DNA of 64,000 nt from Alkalihalobacillus sp. AL-G. Its GTDB lineage: Bacteria; Bacillota; Bacilli; Bacillales; Fictibacillaceae. Where the stretch lies: assembly GCF_030643805.1 (NCBI RefSeq), contig NZ_CP094656.1, forward strand, positions 1,488,001-1,552,000, read 5' to 3'. This document shows, piece after piece, positions 1 through 8,306 of the stretch. The stretch's first letter is position 1. Each line of letters opens with the position of its first letter. The position numbers were made by a program, and so were the translations under genes. Under the pieces are notes generated by a model. It did not search any database and was not told the DNA's origin. It worked only from the letters and a program-made list of their open reading frames with translations.

Positions 1-1
1 C

Positions 2-316
2 AATATCAATCACTATCATAAGAACACCGAATGTTATATAGCGGTTTGTGAAAAAAGCTACCATGGACAAGGGGTTGGATACGAGGCGATGCAGCTTTTG
101 ATGGAATACGTTTTTCGAGAAATGAACATGCATAGACTAGCATTACGGGTTTTTGCTGAAAATGAACGGGCAATTCGGTTGTATGAAAAGCTCGGGTTCA
201 AAAAAGAAGGATACTTTCGAGATACGAGATTCCATAACGGTGGGTGGCAAAGCTCATATATCATGGCAATCCTGCAGCATGAGTATCAATCGGATCGTAC
301 TTCATCAAAGAATTAG
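2..316 (+). CDS. GNAT family N-acetyltransferase (5'-truncated by window edge)
   Basis: The reading frame is open from base 2 to the stop at 316, so the start lies outside the window. It encodes the C-terminal half of a GNAT acyltransferase, which moves an acetyl group from acetyl-CoA to an amine. The visible part carries the acetyl-CoA pyrophosphate-binding signature (GQGVG, in HGQGVGYEAMQLL), followed by the LxVFAENERAIRLYEKLGF block typical of RimJ/RimL-like enzymes and a C-terminal strand with WQSSYIMAIL. The substrate (ribosomal protein, antibiotic or small amine) cannot be told. Family assignment is secure from motifs. Confidence 0.85.
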   Translation, partial: NINHYHKNTECYIAVCEKSYHGQGVGYEAMQLLMEYVFREMNMHRLALRVFAENERAIRLYEKLGFKKEGYFRDTRFHNGGWQSSYIMAILQHEYQSDRTSSKN

Positions 317-534
317 GCTATTTAAAGTACGATATTTCGTTATTTTCCCCTAATGAAATGAACACTTCCCCACCCGGGAACTTTAATAAATCGATAATTT
401 GGTTGAAATTTTAAAAAATTATACATTTTCAAATTATTATATGGTACGATTATCCTATCACGTGAAAAGGGGGTTGCAGGACGGTGTGCTTTCAACTTAG
501 ACCTTCATAACTATCATTTTTTGGAGGGGAAGTT
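317..534 (+). promoter_or_regulatory. comK upstream region, AT-rich, possible ComK/AT boxes
   Basis: About 218 bases without a gene. The part at 395-440 is very AT-rich and has A-tracts and T-tracts (for example AAAA at 415-418 and TTTT at 426-429) that resemble the paired A/T boxes ComK binds in its own promoter in Bacillus subtilis. The spacing here is seven rather than the consensus five bases, so a K-box is only suggested. An extended -10 (TG-n-TACGAT, 442-450) may start comK transcription. The comK ribosome site GGAGGGG precedes the ATG at 535. Confidence 0.3.
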
Positions 535-1122
535 ATGACGAAAGAATATCGGACAGTACCGGAATATTTAATCAATGCTGACACGATGGTTATTTTGCCA
601 CACTTCGATCAGCATGGAAACCTTTATTCAGTAGTTTGTGAGGTAGGCAGGCGATTTTATGTAAAACAAAAGCCTTGGGAGATTATCAATAACAGCTGTT
701 TGTTCAATGGTTCAAGCTTCCAAGGACGGGTGGAAGGTGCGATCCACATTACAAAGTATAATCGAATGGTACCGATTATGATTTGCAACAGGCAAGGGAT
801 CTACTTTTTTCCAACACAATCATCGAAAAGCGAGACGTGCATCTGGTTTGCCCATGATCATATAAAAGCCATCATCGCAATAGATTCAGAGTCTTGTGAA
901 GTATTTTTAAGTAGTAGAATGCGTGTGCCGATCAATTCAACGAAAGCGGTTATTGAAACAAAGGTAAACCGAACTGCGCAGTATCGTCATCTAGTAAATC
1001 AACGTGAATCTTCCTGGCAACCACATCGTTTTCCATTGGATCTGAGTGATCATCAGCATTTGACTTTGGAAAGAAGCGGTGCTTATTCCTTTAATAAGAA
1101 AGATCCGGAATTCCAGCTCTAG
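535..1122 (+). CDS. comK: ComK-like competence transcription factor
   Basis: A 195-residue protein matching B. subtilis ComK (192 residues) along its length. Visible shared blocks are the N-terminal YLINADTMVILP, the central SCLFNGSSFQGR (ComK: SCRFFGSSYAGR), the PIMICNRQGIYFFPTQSS segment followed by a C-x-W-x-x-H block (C-IWFAHDH), and the NRTAQYRH stretch. ComK is a minor-groove DNA-binding activator of competence genes and of its own promoter. The gene stands alone with a good ribosome site (TTGGAGGGG). In many Bacillus relatives ComK is present without demonstrated transformability, so function is inferred. A comFB homologue lies at the other end of the window (60855-61139). Confidence 0.87.
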   Translation: MTKEYRTVPEYLINADTMVILPHFDQHGNLYSVVCEVGRRFYVKQKPWEIINNSCLFNGSSFQGRVEGAIHITKYNRMVPIMICNRQGIYFFPTQSSKSETCIWFAHDHIKAIIAIDSESCEVFLSSRMRVPINSTKAVIETKVNRTAQYRHLVNQRESSWQPHRFPLDLSDHQHLTLERSGAYSFNKKDPEFQL

Positions 1123-1238
1123 ATGTTTTTCTATATGATCCTAAAGTGCTTTTTAACAATACATACATAACAGGGGTAGAGGGTTGGAATCGGTTGAAGG
1201 CTGGCGGAAGGAACCACCAGCATATCTAGAAGATACTA

Positions 1239-1280
1239 AATGGCAGCTGTTAATTGCGACAGCTGTCATTCCATTTTTCA
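1239..1280 (+). terminator. Hairpin downstream of comK
   Basis: ATGGCAGCTGT (1240-1250) pairs with ACAGCTGTCAT (1259-1269), one mismatch, followed by CCATTTTT. It could end the comK transcript, although the T-tract is short. The rest of 1123-1420 holds no convincing gene; a 48-codon TTG-started frame at 1184-1330 has a plausible ribosome site but contains this hairpin and was not accepted. Confidence 0.4.
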
Positions 1281-1420
1281 AAACTTGTCCAGAAAGAGAG
1301 GTTTTTTGGACAATCACATTCATTTTTTAGGATGAAGTGTCCATAAAAAGAGATTTGCGGGACAACCCCCCCTATATTTTAGGAGGATTTATCCTGAAGA
1401 ACTGATAGGAGGATAGTAAC

Positions 1421-1750
1421 ATGAAGGTGATCACCCTTTGCGGTTCAACCCGTTTCAAAAATGAATTTCGGAAGGTTGAGGAAGCATTGACGTTAGTAGG
1501 AAATGCTGTCATCAGTCTCGGTTTTTTCGATAAAAGTGACAACATTCCGATAACCAAGGCACAGGAGGAGATGTTCGCAGAAATCCATTTTAAGAAAATT
1601 GATTTAGCCGATGAAATTTTCGTCATTGATGTAAATGGATATATTGGTGAAAGTACTGCAAACGAAATCAAGTATGCAATACAGCATGGGAAAGCAGTTA
1701 GATATTATTCCAAAAGTAAGTTAGCACTTGAGGAGAAGAACAATTTGTAA
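1421..1750 (+). CDS. Nucleoside 2-deoxyribosyltransferase-like protein
   Basis: 109 residues with the family signature LCGSTRF at residues 6-12 (phosphate/ribose-binding loop after the first strand) and the C-terminal GYIGESTANEI block, whose acidic residue corresponds to the nucleophile region of N-deoxyribosyltransferases and the related RCL/DUF4406 nucleotide hydrolases. Members exchange or hydrolyse the glycosidic bond of (deoxy)nucleosides or nucleotides in salvage. The ribosome site TAGGAGG lies eight bases ahead of the ATG. The exact substrate cannot be decided from sequence. It stands alone between intergenic stretches. Confidence 0.75.
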   Translation: MKVITLCGSTRFKNEFRKVEEALTLVGNAVISLGFFDKSDNIPITKAQEEMFAEIHFKKIDLADEIFVIDVNGYIGESTANEIKYAIQHGKAVRYYSKSKLALEEKNNL

Positions 1751-1891
1751 CGAAATCTCATATTAAAACCACCTTTAAACGTGATTAACATTCCATGACT
1801 ACAATATTAGTTGTAGCTACATTTTCCGCATCGTTGTTCTAACTTTCCAGAGTAATGAATAGGTTGATTGATGTGAAGGAAGGTGTTTTGA

Positions 1892-2152
1892 ATGGAAAAA
1901 TATACAGTTGTAGAGTGGGAGACAAAAGGGGTTATGTTGTTCGGGAAAGAAAAGCGGAACTGGTATTTTAAGTGCCCGAACTGTTTCTGGAATCAGTCCG
2001 TCGAGGAAATTTTAAAAGATGGGTATCAGCCGAATATGGCATATGTGTATTGTAGAAATTGTAACTATCATGCAGAAAAAGGCACATTTGGAAAAGGGAA
2101 ACTCGTCGCCGTTGACCCAAAACAGGAGATCGAAATTTTTGATTTCGCCTAA
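1892..2152 (+). CDS. Small zinc-ribbon-like hypothetical protein
   Basis: 86 residues, not recognised as a named family. It carries two CxxC pairs, CPNC (about residue 28) and CRNC (about residue 54), spaced as in a zinc ribbon, so it probably folds around one zinc ion. The N-terminus is aromatic and charged, the C-terminus acidic. A strong ribosome site (GAAGGAAGGTG, 1875-1884) precedes the ATG. Zinc ribbons of this size may bind nucleic acid or protein; no function can be assigned. Confidence 0.65.
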   Translation: MEKYTVVEWETKGVMLFGKEKRNWYFKCPNCFWNQSVEEILKDGYQPNMAYVYCRNCNYHAEKGTFGKGKLVAVDPKQEIEIFDFA

Positions 2153-2271
2153 TTTGGGCTGACTGAATCGTGGGCGATTTTTTCGTTGTGTCTCTAAAAA
2201 CTCTCGACTTATACAGCTTGATAAGGTATGATGGGAATATATGTTCTTATCGCGAGGTGTAGTAAGTTGAA

Positions 2272-2850
2272 ATGAAAAATGAAGCAGATATTATCGAAAG
2301 TATTCAAAAAGATCAATGGATGATGGAAACCTTGAAGGTAGCACGAACATTGGACTTACCAGATTGGTGGGTATGTGCAGGCTTTGTACGTTCGAAAATT
2401 TGGGATACACTGCACGAGTTTACGAAACGGACAGAAATTCCGGATGTCGATATCATCTATTTCGATCAATATAATCCAAGTGAAGTACATGAAAAGTTAC
2501 TGGAAGCCAGATTGAATGAACTTCACCCTCATGTCCCATGGTCTGTAAAAAATCAAGCAAGGATGCATGTCATTAATAAAATACCACCCTACACGTCTTC
2601 GGTGGATGCGATCTCTAAGTTTCCAGAGACGGCAACAGCATTGGGGGTAAAGATAAACGATGTTGACGAGGTCGTACTGGCTGCTCCTTGTGGAATTGAC
2701 GACGTTCTTCAATTGAAGTTGAGGCCGACCACCTACTTTCAAGAAACCGATGATCGTAAATACATATATCAGAAACGAATCGGCCAAAAGAATTGGAAAG
2801 CGTCTTGGCCTCGAATAACCGTCCAACACATAACGGAAAAACAGAGCTGA
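2272..2850 (+). CDS. Nucleotidyltransferase family protein (YiaV/DUF925 type)
   Basis: 192 residues, the usual length for this family (NTP_transf_6). The diagnostic GFVRS (residues 37-41) and PDVDIIYFD (57-65) form the minimal nucleotidyltransferase active site: a glycine loop followed by the D-x-D metal-binding pair. The C-terminal LRPTTYF and KNWKASWP blocks are also typical. Members are assumed to transfer a nucleotide to an unknown acceptor. The GAGGTG ribosome site at 2254-2259 is somewhat far from the ATG. The stop codon lies within a hairpin shared with the convergent aminopeptidase gene. Confidence 0.8.
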   Translation: MKNEADIIESIQKDQWMMETLKVARTLDLPDWWVCAGFVRSKIWDTLHEFTKRTEIPDVDIIYFDQYNPSEVHEKLLEARLNELHPHVPWSVKNQARMHVINKIPPYTSSVDAISKFPETATALGVKINDVDEVVLAAPCGIDDVLQLKLRPTTYFQETDDRKYIYQKRIGQKNWKASWPRITVQHITEKQS

Positions 2851-2873
2851 CGGCAATCGTCAACTCTGTTTTG
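2837..2873. terminator. Bidirectional terminator between convergent genes
   Basis: AACAGAG-c-TGACG pairs with CGTCA-a-CTCTGTT around a short loop, with A-rich and T-rich flanks on either side. It overlaps the stop codon of the nucleotidyltransferase gene (2848-2850) and lies 3' of the aminopeptidase gene ending at 2887, so it can serve both strands. Confidence 0.75.
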
Positions 2874-2886
2874 GTGTTTCCGTCTT

Positions 2887-4122
2887 TTATATTGCCCAGT
2901 TTCCGTTTCTAAAGAGAGGAATCCGATTACCGTCATGTGTTTCAGCGTCGATATCAAGCTCTGCTGATCCAATCATAAAGTCGGTATGGCCACGGCTTTG
3001 ATTAATGCCTTTCTCATCAAGTTCTTCCTTAGAAAGTTTACCAGCATTTTTGACAGACATTGAAATTGCAACACCGACTGCCAAGTGACAAGATGCGTTT
3101 TCATCGTAAAGGGTATTGTTAAATATGATTCCAGAATTCGAAATTGGAGAATCATGTGGAACAAGTGCGACTTCTCCAAGATATTGCATACCTTCATCAA
3201 TGTTCAACAATTGCTTCAAGGTGTCATAGCCTTTTTCAGCCTTGTAATCTACGACCTTACCATTCTCGAATGTCAAACTGAAGTTATCGATCATATTCCC
3301 CATTGCAGATAATGGCTTTTTACTTGAAACTGTACCGTTAACACCTGTTTTCAATGGTGTCGTAAACACTTCTTCTGTCGGCAAATTCGGTATGTACTTC
3401 GTATTTAAAGTTGAGTCATGCCCCCCACCGATCCATGTATGATCCGGATGTAAATCGATACTGAGGTCTGTGCCCTCTGACTTATAGTGTAGTGTTTTAA
3501 AGTTTTGTTCGTTTAAATAGTCAACTTTTTCTTGTAATACGCTTCCGTGTTCTTCCCAAGCAGCAACTGGATCATCTTGATCGATACGGACGGTCTTGAA
3601 GATTGCATCCCATAATGCTTCAACCGCTTCCGTTTCACTTTTATCTGGGAATACACTCTTTGCCCAACCAGTTGTAGGGACTCCAGCGATAGCCCAGTGC
3701 GTTTCACCGGAAAGCTGTGCTTTTGAAAAGGCTTGGAGCTTTTCGCCGCTGTCCTTTTGAACGAGCATTAAACGTTCAGGGGAAACTCCTGCGTATGCGT
3801 TTGGATCCTCTCCAGTGATATTCAGCATGCAATCATGGTTTTCAGCGATGCTGTTATACAAGTCGATATCCCATTGCTGTAAATTATCACTCAATGTTTC
3901 TTCGGATGCCTTCTCTAAGTGAATTCGATTCGTTTCAGTATCTTTCCACTTCACAATTACTCGTTTACAGCCATTTTCGTAGGCATGCTTCGTAACTTTT
4001 CGTGTGAATTCAACTGCTTCAAGTGGGGAAAGGATCAGTAACCGTTGCCCTTCTTGAACGTTAAGTCCGATTTTTACGACGAGTTCTGCGTATTGATCTA
4101 ATTTTTCTTCAAATGTTTTCAT
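2887..4122 (-). CDS. M29 family aminopeptidase (AmpS-like)
   Basis: 411 residues, the standard length for peptidase M29 (thermophilic aminopeptidase/AmpS). It is a cytosolic, cobalt/zinc-dependent exopeptidase that removes N-terminal residues from peptides. The C-terminal half shows the metal-site blocks: NLPTEEVFTTP, LGEVALVPHDSPIS, LYDENASCHLAVG and the SRGHTDFMIGSAELDID motif with the HxD ligand pair. No signal peptide. A good ribosome site (AAAGGAGGGG) precedes the ATG at 4122. It belongs functionally with the oligopeptide importer and other peptidases in this window, although it is not in their operon. Confidence 0.92.
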   Translation of the reverse strand: MKTFEEKLDQYAELVVKIGLNVQEGQRLLILSPLEAVEFTRKVTKHAYENGCKRVIVKWKDTETNRIHLEKASEETLSDNLQQWDIDLYNSIAENHDCMLNITGEDPNAYAGVSPERLMLVQKDSGEKLQAFSKAQLSGETHWAIAGVPTTGWAKSVFPDKSETEAVEALWDAIFKTVRIDQDDPVAAWEEHGSVLQEKVDYLNEQNFKTLHYKSEGTDLSIDLHPDHTWIGGGHDSTLNTKYIPNLPTEEVFTTPLKTGVNGTVSSKKPLSAMGNMIDNFSLTFENGKVVDYKAEKGYDTLKQLLNIDEGMQYLGEVALVPHDSPISNSGIIFNNTLYDENASCHLAVGVAISMSVKNAGKLSKEELDEKGINQSRGHTDFMIGSAELDIDAETHDGNRIPLFRNGNWAI

Positions 4123-4226
4123 AAAACCCCTCCTTTAAGGATGATTCTAACACAATTATAACCCCCACTGTTAAAGACGAGCCTGACCAAGGATGGTTGC
4201 AAGTCAAATTCCCTCTCCTCTATTCT

Positions 4227-4415
4227 TCATGTTTTTCGACTTTTCGTTTTTTGTCCACGAACTGCAGACCAGATCATTGTTCCTCCAAACAAAAGAACAA
4301 ATCCCCAGCCCATAAGACTAGACAAGACTGTGTCACCGACAAACAAAAAAGCAATGCCAACCCCAGTACCCCATGATAGGAGTGTGTTAAGTTGCTTTTT
4401 TTTCTTGGGATCCAT
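4227..4415 (-). CDS. Small two-helix membrane protein
   Basis: 62 residues starting MDPKKKKQLN, with two hydrophobic stretches (about residues 13-30 and 35-52) and a basic tail (RGQKTKSRKT). The start at 4415 was preferred to the upstream in-frame ATG at 4427, because GGAGG lies inside those extra codons with correct spacing to 4415. Not recognised as a named family. Likely an integral membrane protein with both ends cytoplasmic by the positive-inside rule. Confidence 0.6.
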   Translation of the reverse strand: MDPKKKKQLNTLLSWGTGVGIAFLFVGDTVLSSLMGWGFVLLFGGTMIWSAVRGQKTKSRKT

Positions 4416-4566
4416 GTAAACCTCCATTTTTATATAAGACTTCTTTCTCTTTATAGACAGGAATTCCTTCTCTCATTCTTGAAACTTTACCGTGACCAAA
4501 ACGTACTTGAATGATAAGTAGCTGAATTATTTTGAAGATGTCGTAAAAACAAAAGGAGAACGTATA

Positions 4567-4890
4567 ATGCCGGAATATCGTAAGTTGGTTCGTGACAAAA
4601 TCCCTGAAATCATTAAACAATCAGGGGATACCTTTCGGACAAAAGTTTTACGAAGCGAAGAATACATATCTGAACTGCAGAAAAAAGCATACGAAGAGCT
4701 GGACGAGGTTTGTGCTAGTGATACGAATGAGGAGACGCTCGAGGAGCTTGCAGATTTATTGGAAGTCGTTCATGCGCTGACCACTGCAAATGGGTTCCGT
4801 ATAGAACAGCTCGAAGAAAAGAGGGTGGAAAAGGCGGAGAAACGCGGTGGATTCTCTGAACGTATCTTTTTAATCGATGTGGCAGAATGA
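4567..4890 (+). CDS. MazG-like nucleoside triphosphate pyrophosphohydrolase
   Basis: 107 residues of the all-alpha NTP-PPase superfamily. EELDE (43-47) and EELADLLEV (59-67) give the E-E-x-x-E...E-x-x-D magnesium-binding pattern; the N-terminal YRKLVRDKIPEII block is typical of the short phosphoribosyl-ATP-pyrophosphohydrolase-like group. These enzymes hydrolyse non-canonical or excess NTPs to NMP and pyrophosphate. Ribosome site AAAGGAG. Its stop overlaps a possible upstream start of the following methyltransferase, so the pair is probably co-transcribed. Confidence 0.85.
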   Translation: MPEYRKLVRDKIPEIIKQSGDTFRTKVLRSEEYISELQKKAYEELDEVCASDTNEETLEELADLLEVVHALTTANGFRIEQLEEKRVEKAEKRGGFSERIFLIDVAE

Positions 4891-4904
4891 AGGGGGTGGA
4901 TAGA

Positions 4905-5633
4905 ATGTATGGATCGAACTATTACGACGAAAATGCGTTTTTCGAAGCGTTCCAAAAGCGACGGGATCGTCCAGAAAGCCCGAATAATGCGATAGAGGGA
5001 CCTGCTCTTATATCTATGCTTGACGGGGTTGATGGAAAAAGTGTTTTGGATCTTGGTTGTGGAACTGGGGATTTTGGTGCAGAACTATTTCAAATAGGAG
5101 CAGTAAACTATCATGGTGTTGACGGCTCTGAACGAATGATTGAGGCAGCAAGAGTAAAGCTAAAGGATACAAATGCGAAACTGTGGCAAGGCCACCTAGA
5201 AGAAATACAAATACAGGAGTCAGTATACGATCTCATTGTTTCTCGCCTTGCTTTCCATTATTTAAAGGACGTTAAGCCTCTATTTAAAAAAGTATATCTC
5301 GCATTGCCTTTGAATGGTCGGCTCGTTTTCAGTGTACAACATCCCGTTTTGACTGCTTCAATGAAAAGTACTGGTGAAGGAAAACGTACTGATTGGATTG
5401 TAGATGATTATTTTCACTCTGGTGAACGGATTGAACCATGGATCAATCAGGAGAACGTAAGGAAATACCATCGTACGGTAGAGCAGTATGTTACTGCACT
5501 GCTAGAAGCAGGGTTTCAATTAGAAGGACTGAAAGAGGGGACACCAGAAAGACGTTATTTTGAAAGTGATGAGGAATATGAACGACGACTACGGATTCCA
5601 TTGGTGTTGGTTCTTTCCGCAACGAAGCGGTAG
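4905..5633 (+). CDS. Class I SAM-dependent methyltransferase
   Basis: 242 residues with the SAM-binding motif I VLDLGCGTGDFG at 47-58, a motif II-like acidic residue in YHGVDGSERMI, and the downstream DLIVSRLAFHYL and NGRLVFSVQHP blocks of the Methyltransf_11/25 group. The start at 4905 is chosen because GGGGGTGG (4891-4898) sits correctly ahead of it; the ATG at 4887 overlaps the preceding stop and would place the ribosome site inside the gene. The acceptor substrate is unknown; the C-terminal region resembles small-molecule methyltransferases. Probably in one operon with the MazG-like gene. Confidence 0.85.
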   Translation: MYGSNYYDENAFFEAFQKRRDRPESPNNAIEGPALISMLDGVDGKSVLDLGCGTGDFGAELFQIGAVNYHGVDGSERMIEAARVKLKDTNAKLWQGHLEEIQIQESVYDLIVSRLAFHYLKDVKPLFKKVYLALPLNGRLVFSVQHPVLTASMKSTGEGKRTDWIVDDYFHSGERIEPWINQENVRKYHRTVEQYVTALLEAGFQLEGLKEGTPERRYFESDEEYERRLRIPLVLVLSATKR

Positions 5634-5654
5634 CGGAATAACGGAGGGGTACGT

Positions 5655-5864
5655 ATGGCTTTACTAGAGTTGCTATGGGTGCTATTTGAGTTGTTTGTTG
5701 AAGTCATCATCTGGTTCGCACCTGAAAAGTCAAAACTTGAACGAAACATCGAGCGATTTAAGTATTTGAAAAAAAGGCGGAATGTGAAGAGACTGCTGCG
5801 TGATCCGTACGAACGAAATTATTTCATTCAAAGGTTTGAGACCACGCATCGCCAGTCAATGTAA
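5655..5864 (+). CDS. Small protein with N-terminal membrane helix
   Basis: 69 residues: a hydrophobic segment at about residues 2-22 (LLELLWVLFELFVEVIIWF) followed by a strongly basic, probably helical tail ending RFETTHRQSM. Ribosome site GGAGGGG seven bases upstream. It follows the methyltransferase by 21 bases and is probably in the same operon. Not recognised; it may be a membrane-tethered peptide whose basic tail meets lipid or nucleic acid. Confidence 0.55.
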   Translation: MALLELLWVLFELFVEVIIWFAPEKSKLERNIERFKYLKKRRNVKRLLRDPYERNYFIQRFETTHRQSM

Positions 5865-5879
5865 ATGACATGCTACGAT

Positions 5880-7028
5880 TCAATCAACTGTAGTGGGACG
5901 TGTCTTTAAATCTTTTTCTAATGCTTGAAGAGCACAGTTGATATCTTCCTTCGTATTGTAAAAGTGGGGTGCAATCCGGATGACGTCATTACGAGCAGAT
6001 ACGATTATATTTTGTTCCTTGAGTTGTTTTTCAACTTCAGGTGCGTTTGGGGTGAGTACAGCAATCATAGAACCCCTATCCGTTGGAGAAGCTGGACTTT
6101 TCACAGTCATTCCATAACGGATAGCCTGTTGATACGTATGTTCAGATAATTCCTTTAAATGTGCTTCAATACGGTCAATCCCGACATCAAGAATCACTTC
6201 AAGGGCGGAATTAGCCGCAAACCCATTCATCATTGCAGGGGTTCCGCTGTCAAAACGGCGTGCGCCTTGAGCATATTTCACTTGTTTTATATCGAATGCA
6301 AAAGGATTCTCTTGACCGAACCAACCCGTGACTTTAGGGGTCAGCTGTTCAGCGATTTCTTTTTTTACATATAAAAAAGCAATCCCTGGTACTCCTAGCA
6401 GGTATTTTTGTGTGCCTGTTGCAAGAAAGTCGATGTTATCTCGTTTGACGTCAACTTCAACCTGACCTGCCGATTGATAAGCATCGACAAACAAATAGCT
6501 GCCCTTCGAATGAACAACCTTTGAAATTTTATCTAATTCAAGTCGAGATCCGTTATAATAGGAAATGTGAGAGACAGATGTTAACAACGTCTGTTCAGAC
6601 ACAAACTTTTTATAATACGTTTCAGGTTCAATCGGTTGTTCACCTGACATGAATTTAACATGAAAATTCGTGTGAGATAGCCAAACATGACCGACACAAG
6701 GAAAGTCCGCTTCATTAATGATGATTTCATCGCGTTCACTATGACCTTCTGATAAGCTTGAGGCTATCGCTGAAACGGCATGGGAAACAGACGATACGAT
6801 TGCAATTTCATCAGGATCCGCATTAATGAGTGTTGCGAATTTGTCTCTTGCTTGTTCACAAGCGTCTACCCAACTTTCCCAGTTCATCCCGTTTTCTTCC
6901 CAAGATTTGACGTAGTCATGGATGGCCTGTTTTACCTGAAAATGAAGTGCGCTTTGTGAACAGCTGGACAATTGGATACGATTCTTTAGAATTGGAAAAT
7001 GATTGCGATAATCTTGTGGTTGTAACAT
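5880..7028 (-). CDS. Aminotransferase class V-fold PLP-dependent enzyme
   Basis: 382 residues of PLP fold type I, class V (cysteine-desulfurase/kynureninase-like). The cofactor-binding aspartate is in VDAYQSAG (D182) and the Schiff-base lysine in TGTQKYLLG (K208). The N-terminal FPILKNRIQLSSCSQSAL block fits the isopenicillin-N-epimerase-like branch more than NifS; no desulfurase catalytic-cysteine loop is evident. Substrate unknown. A clear AAGGAGTG ribosome site precedes the ATG at 7028. The gene is divergent from a Crp/Fnr regulator only 35 bases away, suggesting linked control. Confidence 0.85.
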   Translation of the reverse strand: MLQPQDYRNHFPILKNRIQLSSCSQSALHFQVKQAIHDYVKSWEENGMNWESWVDACEQARDKFATLINADPDEIAIVSSVSHAVSAIASSLSEGHSERDEIIINEADFPCVGHVWLSHTNFHVKFMSGEQPIEPETYYKKFVSEQTLLTSVSHISYYNGSRLELDKISKVVHSKGSYLFVDAYQSAGQVEVDVKRDNIDFLATGTQKYLLGVPGIAFLYVKKEIAEQLTPKVTGWFGQENPFAFDIKQVKYAQGARRFDSGTPAMMNGFAANSALEVILDVGIDRIEAHLKELSEHTYQQAIRYGMTVKSPASPTDRGSMIAVLTPNAPEVEKQLKEQNIIVSARNDVIRIAPHFYNTKEDINCALQALEKDLKTRPTTVD

Positions 7029-7063
7029 GAAAAATCACTCCTTAAATAATGAGGTGGCATAGT

Positions 7064-7762
7064 ATGCAAACTACTGATCAAAATATAATGACTCTTTCAC
7101 CTTGGATGGATGAACTGAACTTTAGTTGGGATGAGTTAGAACAAAAAGGTGTTGTCCGTGAATATAAAAAGCATGAAATCCTATTTCACTTCGGGTTTCC
7201 TGTAGATCGAATTTATCTCGTTAAGAGTGGACGAATCCGGTTGTTTTTGACATCTGATGATGGAAAAGAAAAGGCGATTGCGATCATTGGTAAAAACGGC
7301 TTATTAGGTGAAAGCTGCACCTATCATGAGCAAACCTATATTTGTAGCGCAATTACAGCAACTTCTGCTACTGTAATTGAATTGAAGCCTGCTACTTTTC
7401 ATGAAGTCGTGTTTCGAAATCCACGGTATACTGAACAAGTGTTGGAATTGATGTCAGCAAAAATCCGTCTTCTTACCATGCAGTCACTCTATCTTTCATT
7501 CGGTTCCCCGCTTCAGAGAATGTGTGATGCATTGGTTCACTTAGGGCTGACGTATGGGAAAAAGCTTGACGATGATCGTATACTGATAACTATCTCATTT
7601 ACTCATCAAGAATTAGCAGACTTAATCGGTGCAACTAGGGTTACAGTAGTTAACACGTTAAAAGATTTAATGGGCCAAAGGTTGCTTTCAAAAGAAAACA
7701 AATATTACGTCATTGACGATTTACCTGGAATTGTAGCATATCAAGTGAGTTCAGGTAGGTAG
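7064..7762 (+). CDS. Crp/Fnr family transcriptional regulator
   Basis: 232 residues: an N-terminal cyclic-nucleotide-binding-like beta-barrel (about 30-120, with VKSGRIRLFLTSDDGKEKAIAIIGKNGLLGE), the dimer helix (about 130-155), and a C-terminal winged helix (FTHQELADLIGATRVTVVNTLKDL, about 176-200). The conserved arginine for cAMP binding is not evident, and no clustered cysteines suggest an Fe-S sensor, so the effector is unknown. The start at 7064 fits GAGGTGG at 7051-7057 better than the ATG at 7049, which overlaps it. Divergent from the PLP enzyme. Confidence 0.88.
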   Translation: MQTTDQNIMTLSPWMDELNFSWDELEQKGVVREYKKHEILFHFGFPVDRIYLVKSGRIRLFLTSDDGKEKAIAIIGKNGLLGESCTYHEQTYICSAITATSATVIELKPATFHEVVFRNPRYTEQVLELMSAKIRLLTMQSLYLSFGSPLQRMCDALVHLGLTYGKKLDDDRILITISFTHQELADLIGATRVTVVNTLKDLMGQRLLSKENKYYVIDDLPGIVAYQVSSGR

Positions 7763-7830
7763 ATTCATTATAATAAGCTGGTGTAATAATTTCTGTTAAG
7801 TGATTTACAGCTTTTAATAGGGGGCTGAGA

Positions 7831-7911
7831 ATGAAAGGTGATTTTGGATGTGGCCTTGGGGATAGAAATCCGATTTCTTTTCAAAACGGTGACTATGAAT
7901 ACAGGGTTTAA
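7831..7911 (+). CDS. Possible 26-residue peptide
   Basis: A short frame starting ATGAAAGGTG at 7831 and ending TAA at 7909-7911, preceded by a good ribosome site (AGGGGGCTGAGA). The peptide contains GCGLGDRNPISF and ends YEYRV. It falls between the Crp/Fnr gene and the convergent gene ending at 7914. The ribosome site is the only evidence of expression; no homologue is recognised. Confidence 0.3.
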   Translation: MKGDFGCGLGDRNPISFQNGDYEYRV

Positions 7912-7913
7912 AA

Positions 7914-8174
7914 CTACTGGAGGAAATCTTCAGTGTAATCCTGTCCAAGTGTAACACGACCGATTCCTTCTTCTGCTAACCTTCTTTGCAGCTGATCAAG
8001 AACGAAAAGCGTCATCATCTCAGTTAATTCATCCTTTGAAAGCTCCTCAAAATATTTCAATATTTCTTCGCGATTTTTATCTTCGAAGATTCCATAAACA
8101 ATCGGGTACATATCTTCTTCATCTGCTGAAAAGTGGAATTTAAATGTAGAATAGATATCATCAACAAACTTCAT
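7914..8174 (-). CDS. Small hypothetical protein, DUF6154-like
   Basis: 86 residues starting MKFVDDIYSTFKFHFSADEED, acidic and predicted largely helical, ending GQDYTEDFLQ. The layout (MKFVDxIY, then a segment with EDKNREEILKYF, then MMTLFVLDQLQ) resembles a family of short Bacillus proteins of unknown function that I believe is DUF6154; that name is from memory. Start chosen at 8174 for the AGAGGTGAT ribosome site rather than the longer frame from 8213. No membrane segment or signal peptide. Confidence 0.6.
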   Translation of the reverse strand: MKFVDDIYSTFKFHFSADEEDMYPIVYGIFEDKNREEILKYFEELSKDELTEMMTLFVLDQLQRRLAEEGIGRVTLGQDYTEDFLQ

Positions 8175-8306
8175 TTTGATCACCTCTGTTATACTTTTCC
8201 CCACTGGTAACACCCATCATACAATGAATGATTGGGAAAAATTTCATTATTGTTGAAACGTATAAATTCTGACGAAGGATTCATAATAGAAAATGTTCAT
8301 CTATTT

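Noticed and set aside
1184-1330. 48-codon TTG-started frame after comK
   Set aside because: It has a plausible ribosome site but runs through the likely terminator hairpin at 1240-1269, and the peptide has no recognisable features.
3085-3312. Plus-strand ORF inside the M29 aminopeptidase gene
   Set aside because: Antisense shadow of a well-supported gene, with no ribosome site.
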